From: Rhodospirillales bacterium
GTDB lineage: Bacteria > Pseudomonadota > Alphaproteobacteria > Rhodospirillales > Shumkoniaceae
NCBI GenBank assembly: GCA_028281785.1
Contig: JANQJG010000048.1
Coordinates: forward strand, 1-33,188
Length of the DNA: 33,188 bases
Direction of reading: 5' to 3'
The notes below the pieces were generated by a model. It did no database searches. It saw nothing but the letters and a program-made list of their open reading frames with translations, and was not told where the DNA came from. The position numbers and the translations under genes are program-made. The number at the start of each line of letters is the position of its first letter. The first letter of the stretch is position 1. This document shows, piece after piece, positions 16,797 to 26,076 of this stretch.

Positions 16797-17561
16797 ATGT
16801 ACAAGACCAACGCGCTGAAGGAGCGCCTGCGCCGTGGCGAGCGGGCGATCGGCTGCTGGCTCCACATGTGCAGCCCGATCGCGGCGGAGGTGGTCGCGCT
16901 CGCGGGCTTCGACGCCGTCATCATCGATCACGAGCACGGCTCCGGCGATCTGCTGAACGCCATTTCCCAGCTTCAGGCCGTTTCCGCCACCCCGGCGACG
17001 ACGCTGATGCGGGTGCCGTGGAACGACCCCGTCTACATCAAGCGGGCGCTTGATATCGGGGTCGAGGGGGTCATCGTGCCGAGCGTCGACACCGCCGAGC
17101 AGGCCCGCGCCGCCGTCGCCGCCTGCCGCTATCCGCCGGCCGGCGTCCGCGGCGCGGCATACGGATTGGTCAGGGCATCCGACTATGGCTTCCAAGGCGA
17201 CCGTTACTTCGATGAACAGCCCGACAACCTTATGGTGATCTGTCAGATCGAGAGCGTCCAGGCGGTCGAGAACATCGAGACCATCGCCGCCGTCGAGGGC
17301 GTCGACATGCTGTTCGTCGGCCCCTTCGACCTCTCGGCCAGCATGGGCAAGCTCGGCCAGATGGAGGATCCGGAGGTCGTGGCCCTGCGCCACACCGCCG
17401 AGGCGCGAATCAAGGATGCCGGTCAGCCCATGGGAGGTCTCGCCGTCAAGGGCGACCCGCCGCAGGCAATGCAGGCCCGCGGCTACGACCTGGTCACCGC
17501 GGTCTCGGATATCGTTCTACTGCGTGACGCCGCGACCGCCCACCTCCGGTCACTGAGATAA
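16797..17561 (+). CDS. HpcH/HpaI-type class II aldolase
   Basis: Metal-dependent aldolase that cleaves 2-keto-3-deoxy or 4-hydroxy-2-keto acids to pyruvate plus an aldehyde. The 254-residue length matches the family. Expected active-site residues are present: H45 in DHEHG, R72 in MRVPWND, metal ligands E152 in CQIES and D178 in FVGPFDLSASMG. The ATG follows AAAAGGAAAA. The gene lies 54 bases after dctM on the same strand and so probably belongs to the TRAP operon, suggesting that the imported compound, or a derivative, is a keto-deoxy acid. Substrate cannot be decided between rhamnonate-, glucarate- or catechol-pathway-like acids from sequence alone. Family call is secure. Confidence 0.9.
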   Translation: MYKTNALKERLRRGERAIGCWLHMCSPIAAEVVALAGFDAVIIDHEHGSGDLLNAISQLQAVSATPATTLMRVPWNDPVYIKRALDIGVEGVIVPSVDTAEQARAAVAACRYPPAGVRGAAYGLVRASDYGFQGDRYFDEQPDNLMVICQIESVQAVENIETIAAVEGVDMLFVGPFDLSASMGKLGQMEDPEVVALRHTAEARIKDAGQPMGGLAVKGDPPQAMQARGYDLVTAVSDIVLLRDAATAHLRSLR

Positions 17562-17726
17562 GGCGTCAACGCGCGGTTTCGAGCCTCCTTCGAAGCCGAA
17601 CTCAACTTGAACGGGTTTGGCTTACCGCCAACATCAGGATAAGATGATTGGCAAGATCGGGCTTGGGTCGGCCAAGGCTCGACGCCAAGCTCATTATCAA
17701 ATGAGTGAGAACAAGGAGGAGGCTCA

Positions 17727-18995
17727 ATGAGACGCGCTCTCGCCGTCCTCGCGGCGGTTGTGACCGTTGGTATTTCGCATGGCGCACCCGCCGCCGAAAT
17801 CTCGATCTCCTGCGGGGCCGTGGGCCAGGAGCTGGCCCTGTGCCGGGAAGGGGCGGAGGCCTGGGCCAAGCAAAGCGGGCACACCGTCAACATCGTCTCG
17901 ACGCCCAACTCGGCCACGGAGCGGCTGGCCCTCTACCAGCAGCTTCTCGCCGCCAAGGCGCCCGATATCGATGTGTTCCAGATCGACGTGATCTGGCCCG
18001 GCATTCTGGCCAAGCATTTCGTCGACCTCAAATCCCATCTCGGCGCGGACGAGGTCGCGGCCCATTTCCAGCCCATCATCGAGAACAACACAGTGGCCGA
18101 TCGCCTGGTGGCGGTTCCCTGGTTCACCGATGCCGGCGTGCTCTACTACCGCACGGATCTGCTGGACAAGCACGGCGCCAGCCCGCCGACGACCTGGCAG
18201 GAGCTGACGGAGACCGCGCAGAAGGTCCAGGATGCGGAGCGCGCGGCCGGCAACGACAAGATGTGGGGATTCGTCTGGCAGGGCCGCGCCTATGAGGGGC
18301 TGACCTGCGACGCGCTGGAGTGGATCGACTCCGCGGGCGGGGGCACCATCGTCGACGCCGACGGCAAGATCACGATCAACAACCCCGCTGCCATTGCCGC
18401 CATCGACCTGGCGGCGTCCTGGGTCGGAACCATTACGCCCAAGGGCGTGCTCAACTACCAGGAAGAGGAGGCGCGCGGCGTCTTCCAGTCCGGCAACGCC
18501 GTATTCATGCGCAATTGGCCCTATGCCTGGTCCCTCGGCAACAGCGCCGACAGCCCGGTCAAGGGCAAGATCGGGGTGGTCGCCCTGCCCAAGGGCGGCG
18601 CCGACGGAAAGAACACCGGCGCCCTCGGCGGCTGGCAGCTCGCGGTGTCCAGGTATTCCCCGAACGCCGAGGCGGCGATCGACCTCGTGCGCTATCTGAC
18701 CAGCGCTGAGGAGCAGAAGAGGCGGGCGATCCAGGGCTCCTACAACCCGACCATCTCCAGCCTCTATCAGGACCCTGAGGTCTTGGACGCCAACCCCTTC
18801 TTCGGCAACCTGTACGATACCTTCGTCAACGCTGTCGCCCGGCCGTCACGGGTCACCGGAACCAAGTACAATCAGGTCAGCAACGAGTTCTACAACGCCG
18901 TGCATTCCGTGCTGTCGGGCAAGGAAGACGCGGCCTCCAGCCTTGCCGACCTGGAGCGGACCCTGACCCGCATCAGCCGCCGGGGCAAGTGGTAG
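17727..18995 (+). CDS. Sugar ABC transporter substrate-binding protein (ThuE/AglE-like)
   Basis: Periplasmic family-1 sugar-binding protein. The 422-residue product has a signal peptide (MRRALAVLAAVVTVGISHGA, cleavage near APAA-E). It then reads EISISCGAVGQELALCREGA and STPNSATERLALYQQLLAAK, typical of the trehalose/maltose ThuE and alpha-glucoside AglE group, with DVFQIDVIWPGILAKHF and the closing-domain segment FMRNWPYAWSLGN. AAGGAGGAGG precedes the start. It heads an operon in the order binding protein, permease, permease, GH13 glucosidase, ATPase, the same as aglEFGAK of Sinorhizobium, supporting an alpha-glucoside ligand. Whether trehalose, maltose or sucrose is preferred is not readable. 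Confidence 0.92.
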   Translation: MRRALAVLAAVVTVGISHGAPAAEISISCGAVGQELALCREGAEAWAKQSGHTVNIVSTPNSATERLALYQQLLAAKAPDIDVFQIDVIWPGILAKHFVDLKSHLGADEVAAHFQPIIENNTVADRLVAVPWFTDAGVLYYRTDLLDKHGASPPTTWQELTETAQKVQDAERAAGNDKMWGFVWQGRAYEGLTCDALEWIDSAGGGTIVDADGKITINNPAAIAAIDLAASWVGTITPKGVLNYQEEEARGVFQSGNAVFMRNWPYAWSLGNSADSPVKGKIGVVALPKGGADGKNTGALGGWQLAVSRYSPNAEAAIDLVRYLTSAEEQKRRAIQGSYNPTISSLYQDPEVLDANPFFGNLYDTFVNAVARPSRVTGTKYNQVSNEFYNAVHSVLSGKEDAASSLADLERTLTRISRRGKW

Positions 18996-19020
18996 ACCTT
19001 TCGGCGCGGGGGGCCGCGAC

Positions 19021-19980
19021 ATGACCACCGCATCGGAGCGGCTCGGGCCTCCCGGCCCGGGCCGTGCTGCCGCCCAACTGGGAAAACCCGAAGTCTCGGA
19101 TCTCACGCGGGCCCGCGTTCGGTCGGCTTGGCTGTTCCTGACACCGATGCTGCTGATCCTCGCCCTCGTGGCGGGGTGGCCGCTTCTTAGGACGATCTGG
19201 TTCGGGTTCACGGACGCGACGCTCGACAACCTCGAATCCTACGAGCTCATCGGCCTAGAGAACTACATCTTCCTGGTCCAGGACCCGACATGGTGGCGCG
19301 CCGTCTGGAACACCGTGTGGTTCACGCTGGTCTCGGTGTCCCTGGAAACAATCCTGGGCATGGCCATCGCGCTCACCCTCAACGCCCATTTCCGGGGGCG
19401 CGGATTGATGCGGGCGGCGGTCCTCATCCCTTGGGCCATTCCCACCATCGTCTCGGCCAAGATGTGGGGATGGATGTATCACGACCAGTTCGGCCTGATT
19501 AACGATCTGCTCATGAGGATCGGCATCCTGTCGGAGCCCCTGGCCTGGACGGCCGACCCTGATCTGGCCATGTGGGCCGTGATCATGGTCGACGTCTGGA
19601 AGACGACCCCGTTCATGACCCTGCTGATCCTCGCCGGCCTGCAGATGCTGCCGCAGGACTGCTATGAGTCCGCAAAGGTCGACGGGGTCCATCCGGTGAA
19701 GGTCTTCTTCAAGGTGACGTTGCCGCTGATCCGGCCGGCGCTGATGGTGGCCGTGATCTTCCGGGCGCTCGACTCGCTGCGCATCTTCGACCTCATCTAC
19801 GTGCTGACCAGCAACAGCGAAGACACGATGACCATGTCGATCTATGCCCGGCAGCAGCTTGTCGACTTCCAGGATGTCGGTTTCGGCTCGGCCGCCTCGA
19901 CTCTGCTGTTCCTCATCATCGCGACCGCCACGGTCATCTATGTGACCGCCGGGCGGCTCAGGCTGGACGGGGGGCGGTAG
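19021..19980 (+). CDS. Sugar ABC transporter permease (MalF-like)
   Basis: Inner-membrane subunit of the alpha-glucoside importer. The 319-residue product has a cytoplasmic N-terminus of about 33 residues, then six predicted helices beginning [20 protein letters not shown]. The coupling loop that docks on the ATPase is visible as [20 protein letters not shown] (about residues 215-234), and the preceding [20 protein letters not shown] is typical of MalF/AglF/ThuF proteins. It starts 25 bases after the binding-protein gene and ends two bases before the second permease. The N-terminal extension is rich in Gly/Pro/Ala, so a later start is possible but lacks a better ribosome site. Confidence 0.91.
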   Translation: MTTASERLGPPGPGRAAAQLGKPEVSDLTRARVRSAWLFLTPMLLILALVAGWPLLRTIWFGFTDATLDNLESYELIGLENYIFLVQDPTWWRAVWNTVWFTLVSVSLETILGMAIALTLNAHFRGRGLMRAAVLIPWAIPTIVSAKMWGWMYHDQFGLINDLLMRIGILSEPLAWTADPDLAMWAVIMVDVWKTTPFMTLLILAGLQMLPQDCYESAKVDGVHPVKVFFKVTLPLIRPALMVAVIFRALDSLRIFDLIYVLTSNSEDTMTMSIYARQQLVDFQDVGFGSAASTLLFLIIATATVIYVTAGRLRLDGGR

Positions 19981-19982
19981 CG

Positions 19983-20810
19983 ATGCGGATACCCTGGTCG
20001 AAGATCGCGTTTTACGTGGTGGTGGCCGTAATCGTGCTCTACACGGTCTTCCCGTTCTACTACGCGATCCTGTCGTCGCTGAAGTCGGGCTCGGCCCTGT
20101 TCAACGTCGACTACTTCCCGTTCAACGCCAGCATCGACAACTATATCTCCGTCTTCCGGGAGCAGCCTTTCGGCCGCAACATCCTGAACTCGGTGGTCGT
20201 CGCCGTGCTGACTGTCGTGGCGTCGCTGTTCCTGGCGGTCACGGCGGCCTATGCGCTCGGGCGCATCCGCTTCCGCGGTCGGACGCCGCTGCTGTTCACC
20301 ATTCTGGGCGTCTCGATGTTTCCCCAGGTGGCGGTGCTTTCGGGCATGTTCGAGCTGATCCGCGGCCTCGGCCTTTACAACAGTCTTCTCGGGCTGGTGC
20401 TGTCCTACATGATCTTCACCCTGCCGTTTACGGTCTGGGTGCTGACGACCTTCATGCGCGACCTCCCGGTCGAGCTGGAGGAGGCGGCGATCGTCGATGG
20501 CGCCACTCCCTGGGTCATCATCACCAAGGTGTTCATGCCGCTGATGGGGCCGGCGCTGGTGACGACCGGCCTCTTAGCCTTCATCGCCGCCTGGAACGAG
20601 TTCCTGTTCGCACTGACCTTCACGCTCTCCAACGAGATGCGGACGGTGCCGGTGGCCATCGCCCTGATCACGGGGGCCAGCCAGCACGAGCTCCCCTGGG
20701 GCAACATCATGGCGGCGTCCGTGATCGTGACCGTGCCCCTGATCGTCCTGGTGCTGATCTTCCAGCGCCGGATCGTCTCCGGGCTGACGGCCGGGGCGGT
20801 GAAGGGCTAG
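19983..20810 (+). CDS. Sugar ABC transporter permease (MalG-like)
   Basis: Second inner-membrane subunit of the alpha-glucoside importer. The 275-residue product has six helices, starting with [20 protein letters not shown], and the coupling loop [20 protein letters not shown] (about residues 166-185). Family landmarks are [12 protein letters not shown] and [15 protein letters not shown]. It is separated from the first permease by two bases and from the glucosidase by three, indicating a single transcript with coupled translation. The MalG/AglG/ThuG assignment is secure; the specific sugar is not. Confidence 0.92.
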   Translation: MRIPWSKIAFYVVVAVIVLYTVFPFYYAILSSLKSGSALFNVDYFPFNASIDNYISVFREQPFGRNILNSVVVAVLTVVASLFLAVTAAYALGRIRFRGRTPLLFTILGVSMFPQVAVLSGMFELIRGLGLYNSLLGLVLSYMIFTLPFTVWVLTTFMRDLPVELEEAAIVDGATPWVIITKVFMPLMGPALVTTGLLAFIAAWNEFLFALTFTLSNEMRTVPVAIALITGASQHELPWGNIMAASVIVTVPLIVLVLIFQRRIVSGLTAGAVKG

Positions 20811-20813
20811 AGC

Positions 20814-22448
20814 ATGACCGAAAACGCCTGGTGGCGCAGTGCCGTCATCTACCAGATCTATCCGCTGAGCTTCGCCGATTCCGATGGCGACGGGTTCGGC
20901 GATCTCGGGGGTATTCTCGAGCACCTGGACTATCTCGCCGGGCTCCATGTCGACGCCCTGTGGCTCAGCCCGATCTATCGAACACCGCTGAAGGACTACG
21001 GCTACGACGTCGCCGACTTCCGCGCCATCGATCCCCTGTTCGGCGATCTCGCCAAGTTTCGGCGGCTTCTGGACGCCGCCCATGAGCGGGGCCTGAAGGT
21101 CATCCTCGATTTCGTGCCGTGCCACACCTCGGATGAACATGCCTGGTTCGCGGAAAGCCGCTCTGACCGCGACAGCGCCAAGGCGGACTGGTATGTCTGG
21201 GCCGATCCCAAGCCCGACGGCGCGCCGCCCAACAACTGGCTGTCGGAGTTCGGCGGGCCGGCCTGGACCTGGGACTCGCGGCGGCGCCAATACTACCTTC
21301 ACCACTTCCATCCCGGGCAGCCCAAGCTCAACCATTTCAACCCCGAGGTTACGGAGGCGGTCCTGGCCGACGCGGAGTACTGGCTGTCGCTCGGGATCGA
21401 CGGCTTTCGGCTGGACGCGATCAATTTCGGCATGCACGACCCGGAACTGCGGGACAACCCGGCCGCCGAGCAGCTTCATAATCCGGGCCCGGCGACGCCG
21501 CGCGGGTTCCAGCGCCATGACCACGACCTCAACCATCCCGAGGTGCTTCGTATCCTGACGAAGGTGAGGGGTCTGGTGGACCGCTATCCCGGCGCCTTGG
21601 CTCTCGGCGAGGTCGGGGATTCGAAGACGCTATCGCTTCTCGCCGACTACATCCACGGCGATGATCGGCTGCACACGGCCTACAACTTCGCGCTGCTCAG
21701 CGGTCCGCCTTCGACCCGCCATGTTCGGGAGACCATTGCCGAGGTTCAATCGCTCTCCGATGGCGGCTGGCCCTGCTGGTCGTTCAGCAATCACGATACC
21801 GTCCGCAGCCTTTCGCGATGGGGCGGCGCGCGGGCGCCGGACGCGCTCGCCAAGGCGCTCAACGCCGCGCTGCTTTCCTTGCGGGGCACGATCTGCCTCT
21901 ATCAGGGCGAGGAGCTGGGACTGACGGAGTCGGAACTCGACGCGGGCCAGCTGCGCGACCCGCTGGGCCTCGCCTTCTGGCCGGTGATCCGCGGCCGCGA
22001 CGGCTGCCGGACCCCGATGCCCTGGACGGCCGGGGCGCGCCATGCCGGCTTTTCGAGGGGCGAGCCCTGGCTGCCGGTCCCCGACGAGCATCTCGACCGC
22101 GCCGTCGATCGACAGAGCGCCGACCCCGGTTCGGTCCTCAATGCCACGCGCCGGTTCCTCTCCTGGCGACGGGCGCAGCCGGCCTTGATCGAGGGCGACA
22201 TCTCGTTTCTGGACCTGCCCGACCCGCTGCTGGCCTTCGAGCGCCGGGGAGACGGACAAAGGATTTTCGCGGTTTTCAACCTGGGGGACGGGCCGGCCCG
22301 CATTCCCCTCGACACGGCCCGGCGCTGGCGGCCCTTGGAGGGGCACGGCTTCGAGCCGCCGGAGCTTGACCGGGATGGACTCGCACTGCCGGCCTATGGG
22401 GCGGCTTTTTTCGATCTCCGCTCGGACAGGGGAGGTGACCATGGCTAG
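20814..22448 (+). CDS. aglA: GH13 alpha-glucosidase (GH13_23-like exo-enzyme)
   Basis: Cytoplasmic hydrolase that would split the imported alpha-glucoside. The 544-residue (beta/alpha)8 enzyme has the calcium-loop motif DSDGDGFGD (22-30), region [11 protein letters not shown] (97-106), region [11 protein letters not shown] with nucleophile D201, region III LGEVGD with acid/base E266, and region IV FSNHDT with D328. The AINF...HDPELRDNP stretch after the nucleophile resembles GH13_23 alpha-glucosidases. A C-terminal beta domain ends the protein. There is no signal peptide, consistent with hydrolysis after import. It sits between permease and ATPase genes, like aglA, and overlaps the ATPase start by eight bases. 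Trehalase-like, maltase-like or sucrase-like specificity is not distinguishable here. Confidence 0.92.
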   Translation: MTENAWWRSAVIYQIYPLSFADSDGDGFGDLGGILEHLDYLAGLHVDALWLSPIYRTPLKDYGYDVADFRAIDPLFGDLAKFRRLLDAAHERGLKVILDFVPCHTSDEHAWFAESRSDRDSAKADWYVWADPKPDGAPPNNWLSEFGGPAWTWDSRRRQYYLHHFHPGQPKLNHFNPEVTEAVLADAEYWLSLGIDGFRLDAINFGMHDPELRDNPAAEQLHNPGPATPRGFQRHDHDLNHPEVLRILTKVRGLVDRYPGALALGEVGDSKTLSLLADYIHGDDRLHTAYNFALLSGPPSTRHVRETIAEVQSLSDGGWPCWSFSNHDTVRSLSRWGGARAPDALAKALNAALLSLRGTICLYQGEELGLTESELDAGQLRDPLGLAFWPVIRGRDGCRTPMPWTAGARHAGFSRGEPWLPVPDEHLDRAVDRQSADPGSVLNATRRFLSWRRAQPALIEGDISFLDLPDPLLAFERRGDGQRIFAVFNLGDGPARIPLDTARRWRPLEGHGFEPPELDRDGLALPAYGAAFFDLRSDRGGDHG

Positions 22449-23547
22449 CGTCGTGATGCGGGATGTCTGCAAGAGCTTCGGCAAGACCGACGTCATCAGG
22501 AATGTCGATCTGGACATCGAGAACCGCGAGTTCGTCGTTTTCGTCGGACCTTCGGGCTGTGGCAAGTCCACCCTGCTGCGGCTGATCTCGGGCCTGGAGG
22601 ACATCACCAGCGGCGACCTCTATTTCGATGGCGAGCGGGTCAACCATCTGCCACCCTCGGGCCGCGGCATCGCCATGGTGTTCCAGTCCTACGCGCTCTA
22701 CCCGCATATGAGCGTCTACGAGAACATGGCATTCGGCCTGAAGCTGGCCAAGCACGGCAAGCAGGGCATCGACGAAAAGGTGCGTCAGGCGGCGGGGATT
22801 CTGCAGATCGAACACCTGCTCGAGCGCAAGCCGCGCGAGCTTTCCGGCGGGCAGCGGCAACGGGTCGCCATCGGCCGCGCCATCGTTCGGGAACCGCAGG
22901 TCTTCCTGTTCGACGAGCCGCTGTCCAATCTCGACGCCGCGCTTCGCGTGCAGATGCGGATCGAGATCGCCAAGCTTCACGCCGATCTCGACGCGACGAT
23001 GGTTTACGTGACCCATGATCAGGTCGAGGCCATGACCCTGGCCGAGAAGATCGTCGTGCTGAACGCCGGCATCGTCGAGCAGGTCGGCTCGCCGCTGGAG
23101 CTATACCACCGCCCGCGCAATCAGTTCGTCGCCGGCTTCATCGGCTCCCCGCGCATGAACTTCATCGAGTCGACGACGAAGGCCGTGGAGGCCGATGGCA
23201 TCCTCATCGATCTTCCAGGCGACACGGCCATCAAAGTACCGGTGGACCCGCGCAAGGCCCGTCCCGGGGACCCGGTGACCCTCGGTATCCGTCCGGAACA
23301 TCTGGCGCTTGCCAAAGGCGAGCCGGGCGGGACCAAGATCGACGGGTCCGTTTTCGTGATCGAACGGCTGGGCGGCGAAAGCTTCCTTTACGTTCAACTC
23401 CCCGGTGACGCCCCCGTGGTCGCGCAGGCCGAGGGCGACTGCCAATGCCGTACCGGCGAGGCCGTCACCCTGCATCTGCCAGCCGAGGCCTGCCACCTGT
23501 TCGACCGGGAAGGCGTGGCGTTTTCCCGCCGGACAGATATGCCATAG
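22441..23547 (+). CDS. Sugar ABC transporter ATP-binding protein (MalK/UgpC family)
   Basis: ATPase that powers the alpha-glucoside importer. The 368-residue product shows Walker [10 protein letters not shown] (36-44), Q-loop [10 protein letters not shown] (Q82), signature LSGGQRQR (134-141), Walker [12 protein letters not shown] (155-165) and H-loop [10 protein letters not shown] (H192). A C-terminal regulatory TOBE-type domain of about 120 residues follows. The ATG at 22441 follows GGGGAGGTGACC and overlaps the glucosidase stop (ATGGCTAG), so the longer open frame to 22366 is not used. It is the last gene of the operon; ATPases of this class can be shared between several sugar permeases. 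Confidence 0.94.
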   Translation: MASVVMRDVCKSFGKTDVIRNVDLDIENREFVVFVGPSGCGKSTLLRLISGLEDITSGDLYFDGERVNHLPPSGRGIAMVFQSYALYPHMSVYENMAFGLKLAKHGKQGIDEKVRQAAGILQIEHLLERKPRELSGGQRQRVAIGRAIVREPQVFLFDEPLSNLDAALRVQMRIEIAKLHADLDATMVYVTHDQVEAMTLAEKIVVLNAGIVEQVGSPLELYHRPRNQFVAGFIGSPRMNFIESTTKAVEADGILIDLPGDTAIKVPVDPRKARPGDPVTLGIRPEHLALAKGEPGGTKIDGSVFVIERLGGESFLYVQLPGDAPVVAQAEGDCQCRTGEAVTLHLPAEACHLFDREGVAFSRRTDMP

Positions 23548-23934
23548 GCCACCTCTACGGCACGGCTCTGACCAGAGGAACCGACCTCTATGGATACATA
23601 AAACCGGGGAAGAGGAAACGTTCGCGGGGCGCTCAGAGCATATCTGAGTGTAGTTTTATTTCAGAGCCTAATTGGAAATGATATAATTCTTTATCACACG
23701 GGCGGTTTTTATATAATAAAACCCTCTCAATTCAAGAAGCCTTTTTCCGCATTGTAGAAAAACATCGAGAATCTCCGAGATTCTCGTTGCTTACGAATGT
23801 CGTCATTCGCTAATTTGTTTATTAGACGAAGATTGTTTCTAATTTTCGTCCATCGTTTTTTCTGCAAATGAAAATAAATACAAACAACAAACCACTTCAT
23901 CTCAACTATTAAGCGGGAACTGTGGAGGTACCCA
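23548..23934. promoter_or_regulatory. AT-rich leader of the second TRAP operon
   Basis: This 387-base region is non-coding and, from about 23640 onward, strikingly AT-rich against high-GC surroundings. It contains two exact TATAAT hexamers (23682-23687 and 23712-23717), each with a poor -35 match. It also holds several inverted repeats: 9-bp arms CGAGAATCT / AGATTCTCG at 23766-23786, CGAATG / CATTCG at 23794-23809, and GACGAA / TTCGTC near 23824-23850. GGTTTT / AAAACC surrounds the second hexamer. This looks like a regulated promoter and leader for the downstream TRAP genes. Confidence 0.5.
23766..23786. repeat. Perfect 9-bp inverted repeat in the TRAP leader
   Basis: CGAGAATCT and AGATTCTCG flank a 3-base centre (CCG). 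It lies about 150 bases before the binding-protein start and downstream of the two TATAAT hexamers. The size and symmetry suit a dimeric regulator operator; as RNA it would be a tight hairpin without a T run. Confidence 0.6.
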
Positions 23935-25053
23935 ATGAAAGTCAAAGAAACTCGGCGTGGCTTCCTGAAGACGGCAGGGAAGGCAGGTGTGGGCGCTAGC
24001 GTGGTAGCAACAGGCGTCGCCGCACCGCACGTCGCGAGCCAGGCGGCGAAGACCCGGACCCTGAAGATCCAGTCGTCCTGGTCGGCCGGCACCACCGGCT
24101 ACAAGCTCTTCGAGAACTGGTGCAAGAGCATGGTCGAGCTGACCGGCGGCGAGCTCGACTTCAAGCCCTTCTCCGAAGGCGCCGTCTCCGGCGACTTCCA
24201 GGTGTTCGACGCGGTCCGCAATGGCGTGCTCGACGGCCAGAACATCTTCTGGACCCGGTGGCCGAGCCGCATGCCGGCGGCCGTCTTCCTGACCTCCTGG
24301 CCGATGGCTCCGGTCCGTCCCGACGTGTGGGACGTCGCCTATTACTCCTATGGTCTGATCGACATCGCCCGCGAGCTTTATGCCCAGAATGGTCTCTATC
24401 TCGTCGGCAATATTCATCACGACCTGAACCTGATCCACGCCAAGGAGCCGATCCACACGCTTGACGACTTCAAGGGCCGCAAGATCCGCTTCCCCGGCGG
24501 CATCATTGCCGAGACCTTCTCCGCCCTTGGCGTGCGCACGACGCTGCTGCCGGGTTCCGAGGTGTATCCGGCGCTCGAAAAGGGCACCATCGACGCCGCC
24601 GACTTCGTCGGCCCGGCCATCAACTACGACCTCGGTTTCCATCAGGTCACCAAATACGTGATCATGGGCCCGACCTCGACGCCGACCCTGCATCAGGCCG
24701 TCGATCCGCTGGACATCGCGTTCAGCATTCGGGTCTGGAAATCCCTTTCGCCGCGCATGCAGGCACTGATCGAGGACTCGGTGCAGGCCTTCTCGCTCGA
24801 GCACTACACCGGCATCCAGAAGGCGAACGCCGAAGCCTGGCCGAAATATGCCGAGGCCGGCAACGAAGTCATCCACCTCCCGGAAGAGGACGTGGTGCGC
24901 TTCAAGAAGATCGCCGTGCCGCTGTGGTTCAAATGGGCGAACAAGGACAAATACGCCGCCCGCGTTCTCAAGGTCTGGCTCGACGTCATGCAGAACCCGT
25001 CCTTCGCGATCCTCGATCCGAAGGATATCGAGGGCTTCGAGCTCAACATCTAG
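23935..25053 (+). CDS. Tat-exported TRAP solute-binding protein (FcbT1/TakP-like DctP)
   Basis: Periplasmic binding protein of the second TRAP system. The 372-residue product begins MKVKETRRGFLKTAGKAGVG, a twin-arginine (TRRGFLK) signal, so it is predicted to be folded before export. Family landmarks are WSAGTTGYKLFENW, LDDFKGRKIRFPGG (R185, the expected carboxylate-binding arginine), VYPALEKGTIDAADF and DLGFHQVTKYVIM, which match the mannitol/chloroaromatic (FcbT1, TakP) group rather than classic DctP. GGAGG precedes the start. It heads binding protein-small-large permease genes, with an MmsA dehydrogenase downstream. The substrate is probably an organic acid, perhaps a keto acid, but this is only by family. 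Confidence 0.91.
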   Translation: MKVKETRRGFLKTAGKAGVGASVVATGVAAPHVASQAAKTRTLKIQSSWSAGTTGYKLFENWCKSMVELTGGELDFKPFSEGAVSGDFQVFDAVRNGVLDGQNIFWTRWPSRMPAAVFLTSWPMAPVRPDVWDVAYYSYGLIDIARELYAQNGLYLVGNIHHDLNLIHAKEPIHTLDDFKGRKIRFPGGIIAETFSALGVRTTLLPGSEVYPALEKGTIDAADFVGPAINYDLGFHQVTKYVIMGPTSTPTLHQAVDPLDIAFSIRVWKSLSPRMQALIEDSVQAFSLEHYTGIQKANAEAWPKYAEAGNEVIHLPEEDVVRFKKIAVPLWFKWANKDKYAARVLKVWLDVMQNPSFAILDPKDIEGFELNI

Positions 25054-25082
25054 AACGCTGTCCGATGGGTTGGAATCACTCT

Positions 25083-25178
25083 CCCCCTCACCCAGCTCCG
25101 GCTAAGGCTCGGCCACGGGCCGCGCTAAGCCTGTACAACCCTCTCCCCCCGCCGGGGGGAGAGGGCAGGGTGAGGGGG
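25083..25178. repeat. Nested palindromic intergenic repeat (CCCTCACCC / CCCTCTCCCC type)
   Basis: The outer arms CCCCCTCACCC (25083-25093) and GGGTGAGGGGG (25168-25178) are perfect 11-bp complements. Inside, CCCTCTCCCCCC (25139-25150) and GGGGGGAGAGGG (25154-25165) form a 12-bp stem with a GCC loop. This matches the widespread REP-like element found between genes in many proteobacteria. It lies between the binding-protein and small-permease genes, where it could reduce downstream expression or stabilise upstream mRNA. Confidence 0.8.
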
Positions 25179-25320
25179 GGATCGTTCCGCCAACCTGAAT
25201 GGACACCGTTTTAGGCGTCACGCAAACAGAACCGTCCGAAACCGGACAGGGCGGAATGGCCGGTTCGCCGGCCATCCCTCTGCCTTTTGAGTTATCGATA
25301 CGGGAGTATCAGTTTCTGTC

Positions 25321-26076
25321 ATGAGCGGAGACATTGAACGCTACGGCTTCGTGCTGCCGCACTGGGCCTTTTGGGGCCTGATGATCGTCTTTCCCCTGAT
25401 CTTCATGGTTCTTGCCCACAGGCGGGCGGAGGCCGATGCCCGGAAGAAGGCCGCGGACGGTGTTACCCTCACCGAAGACATCGAGGACGATGCCAAGAAA
25501 ACCGCTTGGTCTCCGCCAGGAAACCTGTTCACGCGCTTTGTCGACGCCGGGTGCCACAATATCGGTGTCTTCGTCTCCCTGTGGACCCTCGTCTGCATCG
25601 TCTACTACATCTTCGAAGTCATCGGACGGTACTTCTTCGATGCGCCGACCAATTGGGTGCATGAAGCCGCGTTCCTCATGTTCGGGGTGATGTACACCCT
25701 GGCGGGCGCCGCAACCTACATCGTCGACGGCCATGTCCGGGTCGATGTCTTCTATTCCAAATGGAGCCCACGCGGACGCGCCGGCGCCGATATGGTGACC
25801 TCGGTCATCTTCTTCGTCTTCATCCTCGGCATGATGTTCTCGGGCTGGAACTTCTTCGCCCAGGCCCTCGACCAGAATGCCCTGCCGTCCTGGCTCGCCT
25901 GGCTGGCTCAGGGCTACAACATGGATATCTCGCAGTCGGAATGGCAGATCGCTTGGTGGCCGATCAAGTTCGCCATCCCCTTCGGTGCCTTCCTGGTCGC
26001 CCTCGTCGGCATCAGCCGCTTCATCAAGGACTTCCAGACCTTCAGGTATTACGGGCAGGTCCAAGATGCAGAATAA
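25321..26076 (+). CDS. TRAP transporter small membrane subunit, DctQ family (second system)
   Basis: The 251-residue product is longer than usual for DctQ because it has an extra N-terminal membrane helix (FWGLMIVFPLIFMVLAHRRA) and a charged cytoplasmic linker before the four-helix DctQ core. Core landmarks are FEVIGRYFFDAPTNWVHEAA, MFGVMYTLAGAATYIVDGHV and VDVFYSKWSPRGRAGADM, typical of mannitol/chloroaromatic-type TRAP systems. The stop codon lies inside the large-subunit gene (11-base overlap). The ribosome site is unclear; GGGAG lies further upstream than ideal. It is separated from the binding-protein gene by 267 bases containing a palindromic repeat, so separate or attenuated expression is possible. 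Confidence 0.9.
   Translation: MSGDIERYGFVLPHWAFWGLMIVFPLIFMVLAHRRAEADARKKAADGVTLTEDIEDDAKKTAWSPPGNLFTRFVDAGCHNIGVFVSLWTLVCIVYYIFEVIGRYFFDAPTNWVHEAAFLMFGVMYTLAGAATYIVDGHVRVDVFYSKWSPRGRAGADMVTSVIFFVFILGMMFSGWNFFAQALDQNALPSWLAWLAQGYNMDISQSEWQIAWWPIKFAIPFGAFLVALVGISRFIKDFQTFRYYGQVQDAE

Noticed and set aside
15237..17393. 718-codon open frame on the minus strand across dctM and the aldolase gene
   Set aside because: Its product is a His/Asp/Gln/Arg-rich low-complexity sequence with no family features, exactly antisense to two well-supported genes. High-GC codon bias explains it.
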